Part shown: piece after piece, positions 1-13,800 of the stretch
How positions within the stretch are numbered: position 1 is the stretch's first letter
Layout: each line of letters starts with the position of its first letter
Source of the DNA: Mactromeris polynyma
Taxonomy: Eukaryota > Mollusca > Bivalvia > Venerida > Mactridae
NCBI GenBank assembly: GCA_032209605.1
Contig: JASFXZ010000010.1
Location: 13,351,385 to 13,415,384, forward strand
DNA length: 64,000 bases
Direction of reading: 5' to 3'
Program-made: the position numbers and the translations under genes
Notes under the pieces: generated by a model
Database searches by the model: none
What the model was told of the DNA's origin: nothing
The model's input: the letters and a program-made list of their open reading frames with translations, nothing else

Positions 1-117
1 TACAAGAAAAGTGACAATGCATAGAGTACATGTATGAAGGCAATTGTCAACGATTTTCTTATATTTATGATGAAGGATGTTTTGTCAAAAAATATGACTA
101 TGTACCTTTAAGAGTAC
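1..117. repeat. Fragment of a dispersed foldback repeat (right half)
   Basis: This stretch aligns by eye with 24575-24692, the right arm of a better preserved copy. Both contain 'aaaagtgacaatgca', 'agtaca..gtatgaaggcaa' and 'gactatgtacctttaa'. The rest of this copy lies outside the window. It sits in the POGLUT1 intron. Confidence 0.55.
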
Positions 118-316
118 ATTCAATATTTAAGCAGTCTTCAGAAAAGGTTAGACATGATTGGTGTGTATAATCTTAACCTGAATAAGTTTAGCTTAGTATA
201 CTTTTGTCTGGTTTTGCTTATTTATGCAGTAATGTAGTTAAAGCAGTAAATGTGCATGTTTGTATACAAATTAACCTTGTTTGTTATTAAACATCCAATG
301 ATGTTTTCCTTTTCAG

Positions 317-1386
317 AGAGTTGTTAGAATTTGCTCAAGACAATGATGATGTTGTGCATGAAATTGCAAAAAGGTATTTAATGTTTTTCAAAATAAGGAG
401 TATATTAAACTTTAAATCTTGCATCTCAAATCCTGCGTTATTACTGGACGGATTTCTTTCAAACTTTTACAGATGATTAGTAATGATGTGAACATAATGC
501 TTGAAGGAAGCAATTCATATAAACATGGTCTGTAACATGATCATTCATATTGTGTGCATCTATTCTAAAACAGTTCAACGGTTTGTATTGTGCCCCTAGA
601 AATTGTTTTAAAAATCTAATGTCAATTCAACTTTTATAAAATATATAGTATAATTTGTATATGCAGAATATATGATATATGTAGAAATAGAAAATTAAGA
701 TTTTAATTATCCTACCTGGTATATATGCTTTTATTTGCATTCTATTTTCTTCTAAAAATCAAAAGTGACCTAAATATCATTGTTATGTGCCCTTCAAACA
801 AAGTCTATTTGACTATTATTCTTGGAGCAGCCATTTTCATTAAAACATACTTGAATGTACACTGCACAGAGAGTCGGCAACAACTGAAAATTAGGCATTA
901 ACTTCCGCAATATACTGCAAGATTTCATGAAATGTATAGATATTTTTAAAAATTGTATTAATATCAATTGATTTGAATTATATATATTGATATACAGTCA
1001 GACCTCATTCATCAGATCCGAAATTTCATTTAATAAATTATATGTAATAATACAATAGTACCATAGTTTCGAATAGCCCATGTCAATTCGAAGTGCCTAA
1101 GAAGATACATCAGGACCTGATATTTATTTCGGATGATACCAAGTAGCGGATAGAATGTTGTTGAATGAACGAGGTCCGACTGTAGTGTCCATCGATGACA
1201 CCCCTTAGGTCTTCGCTGTATTTGATTCTTGTATATTGTATCAATTTCAGAGGGAGACAATTTATCTGGGACCACCTACGTATGGAGGATGTGTCGTGCT
1301 ACTGGCTAAAACTTCTTAAAAAATATTCCAAACTATTAACATTCCAACCAACAAGGAACAAATCATACAAACAAATAAAAGAATGA
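317..1386 (+). CDS. POGLUT1: POGLUT1/Rumi-like protein O-glucosyltransferase, 3' end (last two coding exons)
   Basis: Coding exons are 317-373 and 1251-1386, joined across a GT-AG intron; the 5' part lies outside the window. The first exon begins in phase 2 after 'tttccttttcag' and reads ELLEFAQDNDDVVHEIAK. The second, after 'tcaatttcag', reads RGRQFIWDHLRMEDVSCYW followed by LKLLKKYSKLL and ends in TGA. The pattern 'EIA.RG..FI..HLRM.D..CYW..LL..Y.KLL' is the C-terminal end of the CAP10/Rumi glucosyltransferase domain. In the family this ER-lumen enzyme adds O-glucose to serine in EGF repeats such as those of Notch. The predicted C-terminus is KQIKE and lacks the KTEL/KDEL-type ER-retention tetrapeptide usual in the family. 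Family assignment is strong. The exact orthologue (POGLUT1 rather than POGLUT2/3) rests on only 63 residues. Confidence 0.85.
993..1184. mobile_element. Pogo/mariner-like MITE, family P1, copy 1
   Basis: Terminal inverted repeats read TACAGTCAGACCTC on the left and GAGGTCCGACTGTA on the right, enclosing about 165 bp without coding capacity. TA at each end fits the TA target duplication of Tc1/mariner/pogo elements. Related copies lie at 17906, 21080, 53258 and 62961. The element sits in the last POGLUT1 intron and ends 66 bp before the exon at 1251. The superfamily is an inference from the termini. Confidence 0.7.
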
Positions 1387-1440
1387 TTCCAATAGAGCTT
1401 CCGTGGGACTTTGATGATCTTGCCAAAATAGATTTTACAT

Positions 1441-1446
1441 AATAAA
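1441..1446 (+). terminator. Poly(A) signal AATAAA of POGLUT1
   Basis: A canonical AATAAA lies 55 bp after the TGA stop of the POGLUT1-like gene, in the right orientation and distance for the 3' end. Confidence 0.65.
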
Positions 1447-2575
1447 GCATTTATATTTTGTTGATATTTGACGTTTTGTTCACCGGATGAATTTAATGCT
1501 TCACATAAATATATTTTGTATAATTTTAGCTCGTCTGTTTTGAAAAACTGACGAGCTTTTGTTGTAGCTCGATTGTTGTTGTCGTCTGCATCTATAGCGC
1601 TGTTTTATAAACCGCAAACACATAGATAAATTACCTGGACTATAGTGATGGCACGATTATCGAAAATATTCGAAAAACCGTTGCTAGACATACGATGTCG
1701 TCGGCTATCGATTATGAACTACAATAATTGATTATAATGGGAAATTGTGACTGAAGTGTTATTTCAACAAGATGATATTATAAATATTCAAATTTTAAAG
1801 TTATAAACCCGGATATACATTCAAATCTTAAACCTAGTCAATACATGTACAAAACATCTAGTCAATAGTAGTCAAATATTTATTGAATGATAAAATGTTC
1901 TTATGATATAAGAGCAATGTACTCGTAAAATCCCATTGATGTTAAATGTAGTTAAAAAAAAAAAATTGCATAAATGAATTAAACTGTTGGCATTATACTA
2001 ACACTGAAAGCTAAATATTTAGATTATATCGATTATGAGTTTTCAAACTGATAAGATAATCGATTATAAAATTTATCCGATTATCCATCACTACTGGACT
2101 ATTACATTCAAAATAGGTGTATTATAATGTTTGTGTTTGTCTGAAAGCAGCTGCGGTGGTGTTTTGATAGAAAAGTAATCCAAACAGCAGTTATAATTTT
2201 ATGCACAAGAACATTTCCTTACCTAAACTGGCATGGATCAGTCCTGAAAGTGCATGCACATGTTCACGGTCAATCTAACATCACTATACAAAGATGTTAA
2301 ACATTGCATCCAGTTTCTTAGATAGTATAAGTCCCAATGCTAATTTAAACAGCAGACGAGTGTCTGCATCCACTTGTGGTATTTTAATTTAGTGTATAAT
2401 TAGTTATCATACTGCACTTTTTTTTTTGTTATTGATTTTTGGTTGTTACATTTATTTCATTCACGGTGATGTAACTTAAAGGCATATTAAGTGGGTGGGG
2501 TAAACCTTTTGAGTACTTTTTTTTATATCATAAACACCATGGTCACCTTGTCGGGAAAAGTATGGTACAGTGAAA

Positions 2576-3192
2576 CCTGTCAACACAGAACCCTTTAAAA
2601 ACCACACTACTGTATAAACTGAACACTTGAAAGTCGTGATAATTTCGATCTTTGTTTTTTTGTTAAAAAACCCTGAGAATACCACACTCTGTGATAACCG
2701 AACGGTTGTTGGGATGAATTTTGTATTATTTTCACTTAAAACTATGTTAGAATACCGAATGGGGAAATCTGGTTTGTATATTTGGCAACCTACACACAAA
2801 TGTGTCAACAGGTCGATTGTGTCTGCGAGCTAGTGCGTGTTAAAGCTGCAATAAACAAGGTTTGGTGATCGTGTGTCGGCGCTTATGAAATTAAATTATG
2901 CTATTTGGCAACTGCAGCTTTAAATACCGTACTCTGATCCGTGTCTGTCTCCAATTAAAAAAAACGGGTAGTTCTTGTATACTTTTACATAACTTTTCTT
3001 TAATTGTAATGAAAACAGACTAACAAATTATTTCTATACAGAAGCGAACAATGTATGCAAAATACACCTCAATATGTACCCAGGAGTCGATACTTGAACA
3101 AACTTTACAAGTCCTCGAAAAACCGAACACCTATGAAAACCGAACGATCGATCCGGCTCAGAAGAGGTTCGGTTAAGACAGGTTTCACTGTA
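2576..3192. mobile_element. 617 bp element with CAGTGAAACCTGTC ends
   Basis: The left end TACAGTGAAACCTGTC and right end GACAGGTTTCACTGTA are perfect inverted repeats of 16 bp including terminal TA. Inner 'gaaccgaacgg' and 'accgaacacc' phrases recur. No transposase reading frame survives, so it is a non-autonomous pogo/mariner-like element. Confidence 0.7.
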
Positions 3193-3741
3193 TTAGATAT
3201 TCACACTGTTTGTAACGGTTGACACAAAGCGACATTTCATATCAGTACTTTACCAGGATTGGTTCTACGACCTGGGGTTCAATTTCTGGGGTTCACAATT
3301 TCCCAATCATGGTGCATGCCATGTATGCTTATTTGCATATGTCACATGATAAACACGCTAATTTATGATTGGACTATGGTACAAAACCGAGTAAAAGCTT
3401 TCTCAGGGCTAAATTTGATACCCTTGTGTTGTCATACTCTATTACTTCTACAATGGTATAGAGCTGGTATCTCCGGCTTAGGTTGCGGATGGGAATATAT
3501 GGCCATCGGATAACTGTTTTGGTGGCAACGTTACAAGGCCTCGTTACTGCCTTATGTTTCTGTTGGCACCAGAAGTTGGTGAAAGATTCATACTTTCTCA
3601 ATTTGATTCCGTAATGCTTTATATGGTGTACAGAAGTAGTTACATGTATTAGGTTTATTTGTTTTACTGATGAGGATATTTGGCAGTATTTTAGTTGCAT
3701 ATAAAATTATATGAGTGCAACTGTACGATTTCCAACTTCTT

Positions 3742-3917
3742 CTTTAAGTGACATCAATTCGAGAAAACGTCACGTGATGTCACCATATACTGCCAGTAAA
3801 CAATATTTGCCGCATATGGCAATATGAAAACGAAGCGACCATATGGTGTAAATATTGTTTCCTGCTTGCAAATAGTGACATCACATGTGGCGCTTTCTTG
3901 AAATGAAGTCACTTACT
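3742..3917. repeat. Short foldback element with TAAGTGAC ends
   Basis: The left arm 'taagtgacatcaa..cgtcacgtgatgtcacc' pairs imperfectly with the right arm 'gtgacatcacatgtggcg...gtcactta'. The middle repeats 'aaacaatatttg' in opposite orientation. It has no coding capacity. Confidence 0.5.
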
Positions 3918-5378
3918 GAATAGGTTGTAAATCCCACAGCAGCGCTCATATATACTTGCATAGTCCTTCATGTTGAATCTTTGCTGTACACATTGAGAAT
4001 GACATACATGTATACAATAATATCCAGTCATTTAAACATTCAGTATTTTCATTGTTTGTAAGGGAAAACTGTATTTAGAAATTATTTCATTTTTATGAAA
4101 CTATGAATGAGCTTGTTGAATTTGTTTTTTAGTTATTTCCGATGTGTTAAAATGGGAATATTTTATTATTTTCATAACCAGTTAATCAAACAATTTATTG
4201 AGTGGTTAACCGTTAAACCATTCGATAACACAAACATTTATTGTCAAATGAAATTTTTCACACAAATGATACATGTACGTAAATTTGTGTAATTATATGA
4301 AAGCTGTTACTCCAACATAATTTTTTGAAAAAAGGGAACATATTGCTTTACTTGTACCCAGGTTGGTAGGTCAGTCGGTCGGAAGATCATCATTTCCACA
4401 CAATAACTCATGTACCCTTAGGCCTCTCTTGTACCAACTTGGTAGGGTGATTGCCTGTGGGTTGTAGATGAAATGGGTCACTGGGTCAAAACTGACCATT
4501 AGGTGGAATTACTCTTGGGTCCTAACTTGGTAGGATGATTGCCTAGGGGTTGTAGATGATCACTTATGATTTAGGGGTCACTGGATCAAATGATTGGTGT
4601 ATTATTACTGTTATGAGCAATCCACAAAAATGTAATATTCTGCAGTCAGTTATAATCCATTATTGGTCATTGTTTGACAATTGGTACTTTTGAAATCAAA
4701 GCTTTAAATTTTCCTGGCATGCTATATGTATGTTCATCATGGTTGCAGTGCTTATCACTTTTATTTATGAAAAAATGCAATTTTGCTGTTTTTGTAAAAC
4801 TGTCCTTTCTCAATGGTGTTGAAATAAATCTATTTTTGTACTAATTTATTTGTACTATATACATGTTTCGTTGTGATGTGCTAGTACCATTTGTAACATC
4901 TGGCGTACTGACAACAGGGGCATAGCCTGAGCTTTACGAACACGTACACAATAATCTAAGGGGGTATTGAGGCATACTCCCCCAGAAAAATCCTTTTCTA
5001 ATGGCAGTGCAATCTGGTAGCATTTCTGAAAGCAATAGAGTCAATCAACAGCTCCAGATCAACACACCACGGGAGTCGCACATTTTGGCTGTTATTGAGA
5101 GGTTTTTGCTAAAATTATAGTAAATTCTTACAATAGGAAAGGTTTATACTATTTGTTTAAGACAGGTTGTTGCTCAAGAGAGGGTCGCTTTGAGGAGGTC
5201 ACACACTATACATCTAAAAAACCAAAGATTTCATTCTTACTAATAGTTTATTGATTATCAAAACTTACAAAGTGAAGCTCCAAATGGAAGGATCAAAGAC
5301 TTCAACACTCTGATAGACAATAGAAATGAACATTTTACATGTGAGTACTCCAACTGAAATAATTGTTAAAAATGTGAA

Positions 5379-5556
5379 TACAGTAAAACCTCACGTAAAG
5401 ACCACGTCAATAATAAGACCACCTCAAAATTAAGAACACAATTTTCAAGTCCATTTTCACCGGTTTGCTCTTTATTCAATCTCAATATTAAGACCACCTC
5501 AATCGGACCAGTTTTCAGGGGTCCAAAGGTGGTCTTATTATCGAGGTTTTACTGTA
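5379..5556. mobile_element. MITE family P2 (CAGTAAAACCTC ends), copy 1
   Basis: TACAGTAAAACCTC on the left is matched by GAGGTTTTACTGTA on the right. The interior is built of 'aagaccacctcaat' phrases. Other copies are at 6883-7054, 20128-20291 and 55189-55359, with half copies near 52133 and 61712. Confidence 0.7.
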
Positions 5557-6586
5557 CTTAACTATGAAATTGATTCAGGTATAATTCTATGATAAATACA
5601 GGTAACATAAAATGCTGTACGGCAAACTATCAGTACGGAAGCATTAGTTAAGTAGATAAGGTGTAGGCTACTACACCTAAAGGTTAGGGGTTCAAACCCC
5701 AAAACATTCATGACTACATGTTATTAGATACAAATACTGGTTTTCTCCAGAAACAGACTGGAGAGTGATTAAGATAAGCATGATGTTTTAATTACAATTG
5801 AGCCTTCAAAAAAATCAGTATATGTATTGGTCAAAAGTGCTAACCCGCAAGTACTAATTCCCATAGTTTCTAAAAAGCTGTTGGATACATCTTCTTTTGA
5901 TTGCAGTAAGCTATAACATTTACAATTCATATGAATTGAACTATCATACAAGTCAATGTAATGTATCGAAAGCATGTTCATTATTTTCGATCACTTCATC
6001 AAAATCTTGTTAAATTTCTAAAAATAGAAAATGGCAGGTTAGTTCTCTGGACCAGTATATATACATGTAAAAATATATACTACTCAACATTTATAATCGG
6101 TCATTTAGGAGTTCAGTATGCTGCATCACAGTATTTCTAGTGTTTGCCACTATTTTTGCATTACTTTTGAGAAATGAAACGATATTGCCACCATTAATTA
6201 ACTAAAATATTTGAAAGAAGAAACTGAACATAAAAGAAAATCTTTATCTTTCGTTACATTATTTCTTTAATACAGCAAAAACACGCAAACAGTATATTTA
6301 GATACATGTACATACTAATGAGGATTGTTACAAAAAATAATAAAATAATTTTTAATGTGGTTGTTACAAAGTTACATTCTTGAAAAAGATGTTTGAACAA
6401 CATCTAGTTGTCGCAGCAAACTGATCAATTACATATGTCGAGTAGTGTAGTACAATGTACATAAATTAAATACACATGTAATCCAATTCATTTCCACCCT
6501 GCAAGTTATTTTAAACAATATTCATTTAAATCAGATGTACAGTATCAATGTAACTTTAACAACAGCAAAATGCTAAACATATAAAT

Positions 6587-6745
6587 CACAGGAGATTGTC
6601 ACGAGTTCTCTCCCTTGATCATTTCCAGAATTATCTCCCTTTGTTCATTCTATAGTATATGTACTCTATATATATACTGTAGAAGGGATAAAGGGACAGA
6701 ACTCTCGATGGCACAAAGGGAGAGAACTTGTGACAATCTCTTGTG
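6587..6745. mobile_element. Foldback MITE family F, copy 1
   Basis: It begins CACAGGAGATTGTCACGAG and ends in its inverted match CTTGTGACAATCTCTTGTG. The arms are pyrimidine-rich 'TTCTCTCCCTTTATCCCTTC' phrases on one side and purine-rich complements on the other, around a TATA-rich centre. At least ten further copies occur in this window. Confidence 0.75.
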
Positions 6746-6882
6746 TAACAAATAAAGAATATATAATCACGCAAACATTTAAAATGGAGATAATCTTTAA
6801 ATTATGCAGTTTTCCATAATGCACTTAAACAATTGCATGTATTCCACAGTTACTGTAGGTTAAACATGACATCAGATCAAAT

Positions 6883-7054
6883 TACAGTAAACCCTCATAT
6901 AAAGACCACCTTGATACCAAAGCCATCTCATTGATAAGACCATATTATTATGGACCAGTTATTTTCAATATTTTAAACGAGATAATCCGACCACCTCAAA
7001 ACTAAAAACCGACTTCCTTCTTATTCAATGCCAGTCACCTAATTGAGGTTTTAC
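6883..7054. mobile_element. MITE family P2, copy 2
   Basis: The left end is TACAGTAAACCCTC and the right end GAGGTTTTACAG, with 'aagaccacc' and 'gaccacctcaa' inside. It is more decayed than the copy at 5379. Confidence 0.55.
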
Positions 7055-7204
7055 AGAATTATACAAAGCGCTTTCACATACATTAAAAAGTCATTACGTC
7101 GGTTAAGATGATATTGAAGAAATTATAGCAACTACTTACAAATAAACAGACACTGGCAACCCCCAGTTACACCCATATATATGGAAAGTAGAAATTTCTG
7201 AACA

Positions 7205-7384
7205 TGAATCGAAAAACCTCTCTAGAGCGGACCTCTCTAAAGCAACAGCCTCTTATTAATAACAGCACCAATTTTTCCTCTAGTAAGATTTTACCATCAA
7301 TTTAACCTCTCTACAGTAACAACCTCTCTACAACAGTCAAACTCTGTGTCTTCCAGAGGCTGTTGCTCTGGGGAGGTAACTCTG
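7205..7384. repeat. Inverted-repeat element with 'aacctctctagagcgga' end
   Basis: The left 'aaaacctctctagagcgga' and internal 'aacctctctaaagcaac' pair in opposite orientation with 'gttgctctggggaggtaac'. A related right half, 'agaggttgttgcac...gcggtccgctatagagg', ends at 63296. No coding capacity. Confidence 0.45.
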
Positions 7385-9140
7385 TATGTCTATCCATTAC
7401 AGATGTATAAAATATGTTACAGTGATATACAATTTTTTTTATTCTCTGTAAAGAATGCCTTATAACATTAGTGATTATGTTTCATGGCTCCTACTAACAA
7501 TTATATAAGGAAGACATCTTGGATAATTTGTACAAAATATAAAAAAGAAAAAAAACTAAACTAGGGGTAACTGGGGGTCGAAACAAGATAAAACACAAAG
7601 ACAATACTCAATGTAACTTGAGTACAATAATTATCATTCATTTTATGATAATTATAATATTGGTATTACATGATAATTATAAAATAAAAGCAAGCATCAG
7701 AAGAATCGATGATAAAAAATCATAACAACAATGATGTTTACTTTTTATTATCATATGATTAACCAATTTTTCTATCCTTATTATTAAACACACCACCTAT
7801 GGTTGGAATTATCAGTCATTCTAATATCAATGATCAAATGTTAACCAAAATAGATATACATGTACATATAAGTTTAATATTGAGTGACACATAAGCACAA
7901 TGAAAGCTACATTATTTGTAGAACATTCTGATTTCCTTTTGCGAGAGCTTATTTTAATGATCTCTGCTCTCAACAAATTATAGTGATTTTGATTTTCACA
8001 AATTTGTTCTAGATATTATTTTTTGCAAATATCCAGGATATGCACATTCTGTAGTACCGTATTTACTCGCCCATAAGTCTATCTCGACCATAAGTCGACG
8101 GGTATACTTTGCTGCTTAAAACTCGGTATTTTGCTTGCACCTGCCTATAAGACGAGGCCAGATTTTCAAAGAATGAAAAGTTGGTTACAGTCTAGTCATT
8201 TACTACATCAGAATTCCCACTCACTTAAAATATTGCGTACCAGTTTAAATCTAAAAACATTACGAGATTATGTAAATTTCATACAAATTACGTAACAATC
8301 AGTATTTAATACGGGAAAATCCCTTCTACAGTTTTGTTATCCTACTTAGACTTCGCTGTTTGCAACAAATAAATTCAAGGACAATCATACAAACAGGTGG
8401 ATTGCAAAGGCATACTGAATGAGTGATTAGTGCTCAGTAAAAATAAATATATTTTTATCAATTTCAATTTTAGGGAATTGAAGGACTTCAATCAATCTCT
8501 CCAATAAAAAGACTTTATATTGTATATATGTAAAGAAAGCAACACATTTGGTTAAGCAAGCATTTCGGTTAAATAGAATAATGCCTTGTCATTATAAGAC
8601 TCTGGTCCAAAAACAGAGGGATACGCTGCAAACAAGTACGTACTGTAAATCACTTAATTTTTGCATTAGTTGTGAATCAGGAGACTCGTGAATTTAAAAT
8701 TTTTGCGAAAATACGCTTGTAGCCAATAAAATCATGCATGTACGAATTTGTTGCATATGCAGTATGAACTCGTAATTTTTTTGCAATAGCGACAGTCATT
8801 ATTCAGGAGTGTTTTACTAAAACCATTTCCATCAATCTTAAATTTGCGGCAGAGGAAAGACGCAAATTCATCATTTCGCAAAATACTTCTTGACAAGACT
8901 TTCGTGAAAAATTTCATGTTGCGAAAATAGAGTAATTTACAGTAACATGTTTTATCCTGATCATAAGAAACAAACTTTACAAAACACACCATTCAAAGAC
9001 AAGAAGTGCATAAGCATTATTACACTGTATACTCAATATATCACATGATTCTATATAATTATATGTTATATATTCCATATATAGCATGAATAAAGTAATG
9101 AATGTATATTCATAAACAAATAAACAAACTCATCCTATAA

Positions 9141-9245
9141 AACTAGACAGCCTTGAAATAGATCAAGTGGTAAAAACACCCCTTACCTTGACTGTCTGCT
9201 TTGAGAGCAGGAGGTCGTGGGGTCAATCCCTGGGGCCTTCACAAA
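9141..9245 (+). repeat. tRNA-derived SINE head
   Basis: The order box A-like 'atcaagtggtaaaaacacc', then 'ctttgagagcaggagg', then box B-like 'ggggtcaatccc' resembles a tRNA-derived SINE promoter. The acceptor ends do not pair as a tRNA would, so it is not called as a tRNA gene. Confidence 0.4.
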
Positions 9246-10897
9246 CGTTTTAAGACTGAAACTCAAACTTGTACTTAATGTTTGCAAAATTTACCTGCAT
9301 TTCGAAATTTTGTCTGAATAACTGTTGATACCCACTCTACACTTTTGCAAATTTTTATTAAAGTCTATTCAATTATAATAACATAGGTGCCAAAATAACA
9401 TATAACAGTTAAAGTCTAAGTCTGAGTTTCAGTCTTAGAAGTTTTGTGAATAAGGCCCCCCAGCCGGGCCATACAAGACCTGAAAATAGTACTTGTACAC
9501 AAATTCATTAACGTGATAAAATCTTGTACTCCATGGCCATGTGTTAAACATTATCTAATCAAAAACAATATTAAAATGATACATGAAAGTACTAAATGAG
9601 TCAATCAGAAATCAACAATATCACAATACATACCTCTATCTGATAAACAACAATATTCTCTAGTAAATTGATGACACAATGGTAAGAATTCCTTTCTAAC
9701 ACGTCACAGCATACCACTCACATTTCAAATTTAATAATACAAATCATAACAAATAGAGGAGGTTGCATAAATGGTCATAAATTACGGTCATAACCCTACT
9801 GTGTTAATACTGTGGTATATCAGTATATTACATTATGCAGCAAAACCGTACAATCATGAAAACCTCATTTTAAAGTACTAGTCAAAGCAATGAAATAAGA
9901 TTGAAAACTATTTTGTTTTCCTTTATGCATCTAATTTTGGGAAACACATTTGAAGAGTTTAGAGTTTGATAAAAGTGTTCAAGTCAGTGAAGGATACAGA
10001 AATAGCTACGGTTAATGAAGCAATATATTGTGGTATGTATTGCAATACGTTGCTAATGTATTGCAATATATCGCAGTACGGTTCAGGCATATCGTGACAT
10101 CCCTGGTTAATTACTCTACAAATAACAAATACATGTACTACATAATCACTGATATTTTGTTAATTCATTTTTCAGGGGTGGTCACTTATATGCAATGGAC
10201 GGGCTGTCAAGTGAACTTCTCTCAAAAAGTAGGAGAAAAGTAGGAAAAATAAGGAATTTGTACTAAAAAAGTAGGAGTTTTTACATACGTTTGTGCAGAA
10301 CTTTGCATTACTCACAGACATAAATTCCTAACTAGAATACATCTTGACGAGACTTCATAGACAGGTCTTTTGACTTTTAAACATCTTTCACCTTGGCATG
10401 ATCATGAAGTAAGCAGCCACATGCCCACAGCCTGCAGCCCCCAGTCTGTACAGTCTCATCAAGATGATTCCAGTCTTCTATGCACTCCCAATTGAAAAGA
10501 TACTACAAATATACTTCCATTTTCTAACTATTATATAAGGTCTCAGTGAAGTACACAATTTGACCCAAAAAAGTAGGAAATTTCAGGAATTTTGGACCAA
10601 AAAGTAGGAAAAAGTAGCAAGAAATAAAAAAAATAAGGAAAATAGTAGGAAAAATAAGGACCGCTTGATAGGAGTTTAGGCCTTTAAATATATAACAATC
10701 ACACATAAAAAAAGAAAACCAGCAGTTATAACCAAGCCAGTTGAGTACAAACATGGCTTCATACTTCAATGTGATATGAGTAAATCAAAAAACAATCCAA
10801 CAGCCTTACATAATTATGTACTGGACTAAATAAACAACTCAATCCTCAAATCAGCTTACAAATATGTCATACATATCATGAAGTATAGAAGAACCTG

Positions 10898-13800
10898 TTA
10901 TTTGCGACGTAACTTGTCTAAGTTGTATTCAAAATTTTTTAGGAACATAAGCTGAACACCACACAATCCAAACTTCTCGTGTCCTAGAACTCCAATTAAT
11001 TGCTCCTGAAAATAAAAGATGAGAAATCAAGTGCCATGGAAGTAGCTAAATAATTACATTGAAATACAGCAATAATTGTTATACCGAGACTTACAGATAA
11101 ATGCCCCCGCATACTTTTAGTTATGAGCATAATGCTACAATAAATCCAAAATTTCTTTTAATCTATGTTTTTAAAATCGTCATGGGTTCCAAGCAAAAAT
11201 CAACATAATTGTTTGAAATTAATGTTCAACAGTCAACATTGCACATACAAATTATGTTACTGATATTGTGTAGGTAACATTCTGCGACCAATTAAGTGTA
11301 CTTCATATTCTGTAGCCTACACTTTGTTATCATTATGATGCAAACATCACACAGTAAACAAAGTGCAATCAACATTGTGTAGTCAACATTTTGTAGTCAA
11401 CATTTTGTAGTCAACATTGTGCAGCCAAAATAGTGCAGTCAACATTGTGCAGTCAACATTGTGCAGTCAACATTGTGTAGCCAACATAGTGTATTCAACA
11501 TTGTGCAGACAACATTGTGTAGCCAACATAGTGAAGGCAACATTGTGCAGTCAACATGGTGTAGTCAACATTGTGCAGTCAACATGGTGTAGTCAACATT
11601 GTGCAGTCCACATGGTGTAGTCAACATTGTGCAGTCAACATTGCGCAGTCAACATTGTGTAGTCAACATTGTGCAGTCAACATTGTGCAGTCAACATTGT
11701 GCAGTCAACATGGTGTAGTCAACATTGTGCAGTCAACATTGTGCAGTCAACATTGTGCAGTCAACATTGTGCAGTAAACATTGTGCAGTCGACATTGTGC
11801 AATCAACATTGTGCAGTCAACCTGGTGTAGTCAACATTGTGCAGTCAACATGGTGTAGTCAACATTGTGCAGTCAACATTGTGCAGTCAACATTGTGTAG
11901 TCAACATTGTGCAGTCAACATTGTGCAGTCAACATTGTGCAGTCAACATTGTGCAGTAAACATTGTGCAGTCGACATTGTGCAGTCAACATTGTGCAGTC
12001 AACCTGGTGTAGTCAACATTGTGCAGTCAACATGGTGTAGTCAACATTGTGCAGTCAACATGGTGTAGTCAACATTGTGCAGTCAACCTGGTGTAGTCAA
12101 CATTGTGCAGTCAACATGGTGTAGTCAACATTGTGCAGTCAACATTGTGTAATCAACATGGTGTAGTCAACATGGTGTAGTCAACAGTGTGCAGTCAACA
12201 TTGTGCAGTCAACATTGTGCAGTAAACAATGTGTAGTCAACATTGTGCAGTAAACAATGTGTAGTAAACATTGTGCAGTCAACATTGTGCAGTAAACAAT
12301 GTGTAGTCAACATTGTGCAGTCAACATTGTGCAGTAAACAATGTGTAGTCAACATGGTGTAGTCAACATTGTGCAGTCAACATTGTGTAGTCAACATTGT
12401 GTAGTCAACATTGTGCAGTCAACATTGTGTAGTCAACATTGTGTAGCCAACATGGTGCAGTCAACAGTGAGCAGTCAACATGGTGCAATCAACATGGTGC
12501 AGTCAACAGTTAGCAGTCAACATTGTGCAGTCAACATTGTGTAGTCAATATTGTGCAGTCAACAGTGTGCAGATAACATGGTGTAGTCAACATTTTGCAG
12601 TCTGCATTGTGTAGTAAACATTGCATAGTCAACATTGTGAAGCTAACACTGTAATCAAAATTCAGAAGTCACCACATGCGTAACTAATTTTGTTTATTCA
12701 TTAATGTGTATCTTCAGATAAAAATCACCAAGTAAACAAGTTGATAATACCATTTTGATAATCTATAAATTGTAACATGTTACTGTTGCACACTTAAATG
12801 TATTTGCATCATCCACAGTGTATAGTTACCTCTAGTTTATTTTCATCTTTCTCTCTCCCCATAAGTTCATACGCTCGTGTAAACAATTCTACATCATTGT
12901 TCAACACCTTTGTACAGTAACTGAAAATACAATCAACAGATTGATTAAGTAAAAGTTATCGTCAGCAAACAATATGACGTATCTAGTCTACTTCTCTAGA
13001 CTTTTCCTCCCATTCTACTGATTTCTTTAATCATACCATGATATAGGAAAGCTCTATTTCTGATACACATAGACAGCAAGGAACAGTTATAGAAAACCTG
13101 AACAAACTTTATGGAGGCGGCGATGCAAAAAAAGGAAGACCCGCACCGCTATAAGAACAAATCCATAAGAACAAGATGCCACTATGAAATCTTTCGGAGT
13201 TTTGCCTTCCCTTAATGTGCATAGTTCCTACATGATGTAACATCTACAATATTTACCTCCCTTGTCCTTTACTGTCGGCCATTTTGATAGGCAAAACTGA
13301 TAAGCCCTTATTGGGGTAATTTCCAAAAATGTGATAATTGAGAAAATACCAAGAGAATTTGCATGTGACAACCCTTTCTCTTCAACTTACTGAGCCAAAT
13401 GCCCACATGAGCATAATTAATAAGTTTTTTGTTTTTTATCAGATTAGTTTTATCATCGTTTACATTATATTCCATATAAACTTAAAGGAAAGTTGCCTAT
13501 CAAAATGGCCGACAATTCAGAACAAGGGAGGTAAATATTGTAGATGTGGGAACTATGTAATACATTTACTTAAGTTTGAATGCTTTACACTTTAAGCGCA
13601 AGTAAAAGTATAGTGTACAGTATATATTAAACGTATAAGTCTTATTGTTTGCATTGTCACTTTTCTTACATGTTTACCAAAATCACAAATATAAGTTTCA
13701 GATAGATGTTTTCTATCCTGACCTACGTGCCAAGTAAGCGCTAGCATAGGAAAAACCAGTATCGGTCTCATGCTTTGTAGTTCCAGGAAACTTTTAAGAA

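Larger units (their letters stand above)
1447..10897. other. Intergenic region between POGLUT1 and NEK-1 (convergent genes)
   Basis: I see no supported exon here on either strand; open frames are short and lack splice context or recognisable motifs. Contents are AT-rich DNA and dispersed repeats, the clearest of which are listed separately. Around 4350-4600 are low-complexity phrases such as 'aacttggtagg.tgattgcctg' in two or three diverged copies. Near 5660-5700 and 9141-9245 are tRNA-like box B sequences of SINE type. At 8060-8620 nothing coding is visible. Confidence 0.6.

Noticed and set aside
11417..12544. Cys/Gln/His-rich open frames
   Set aside because: They are translations of the 14 bp minisatellite inside a NEK-1 intron, on the strand opposite the gene.
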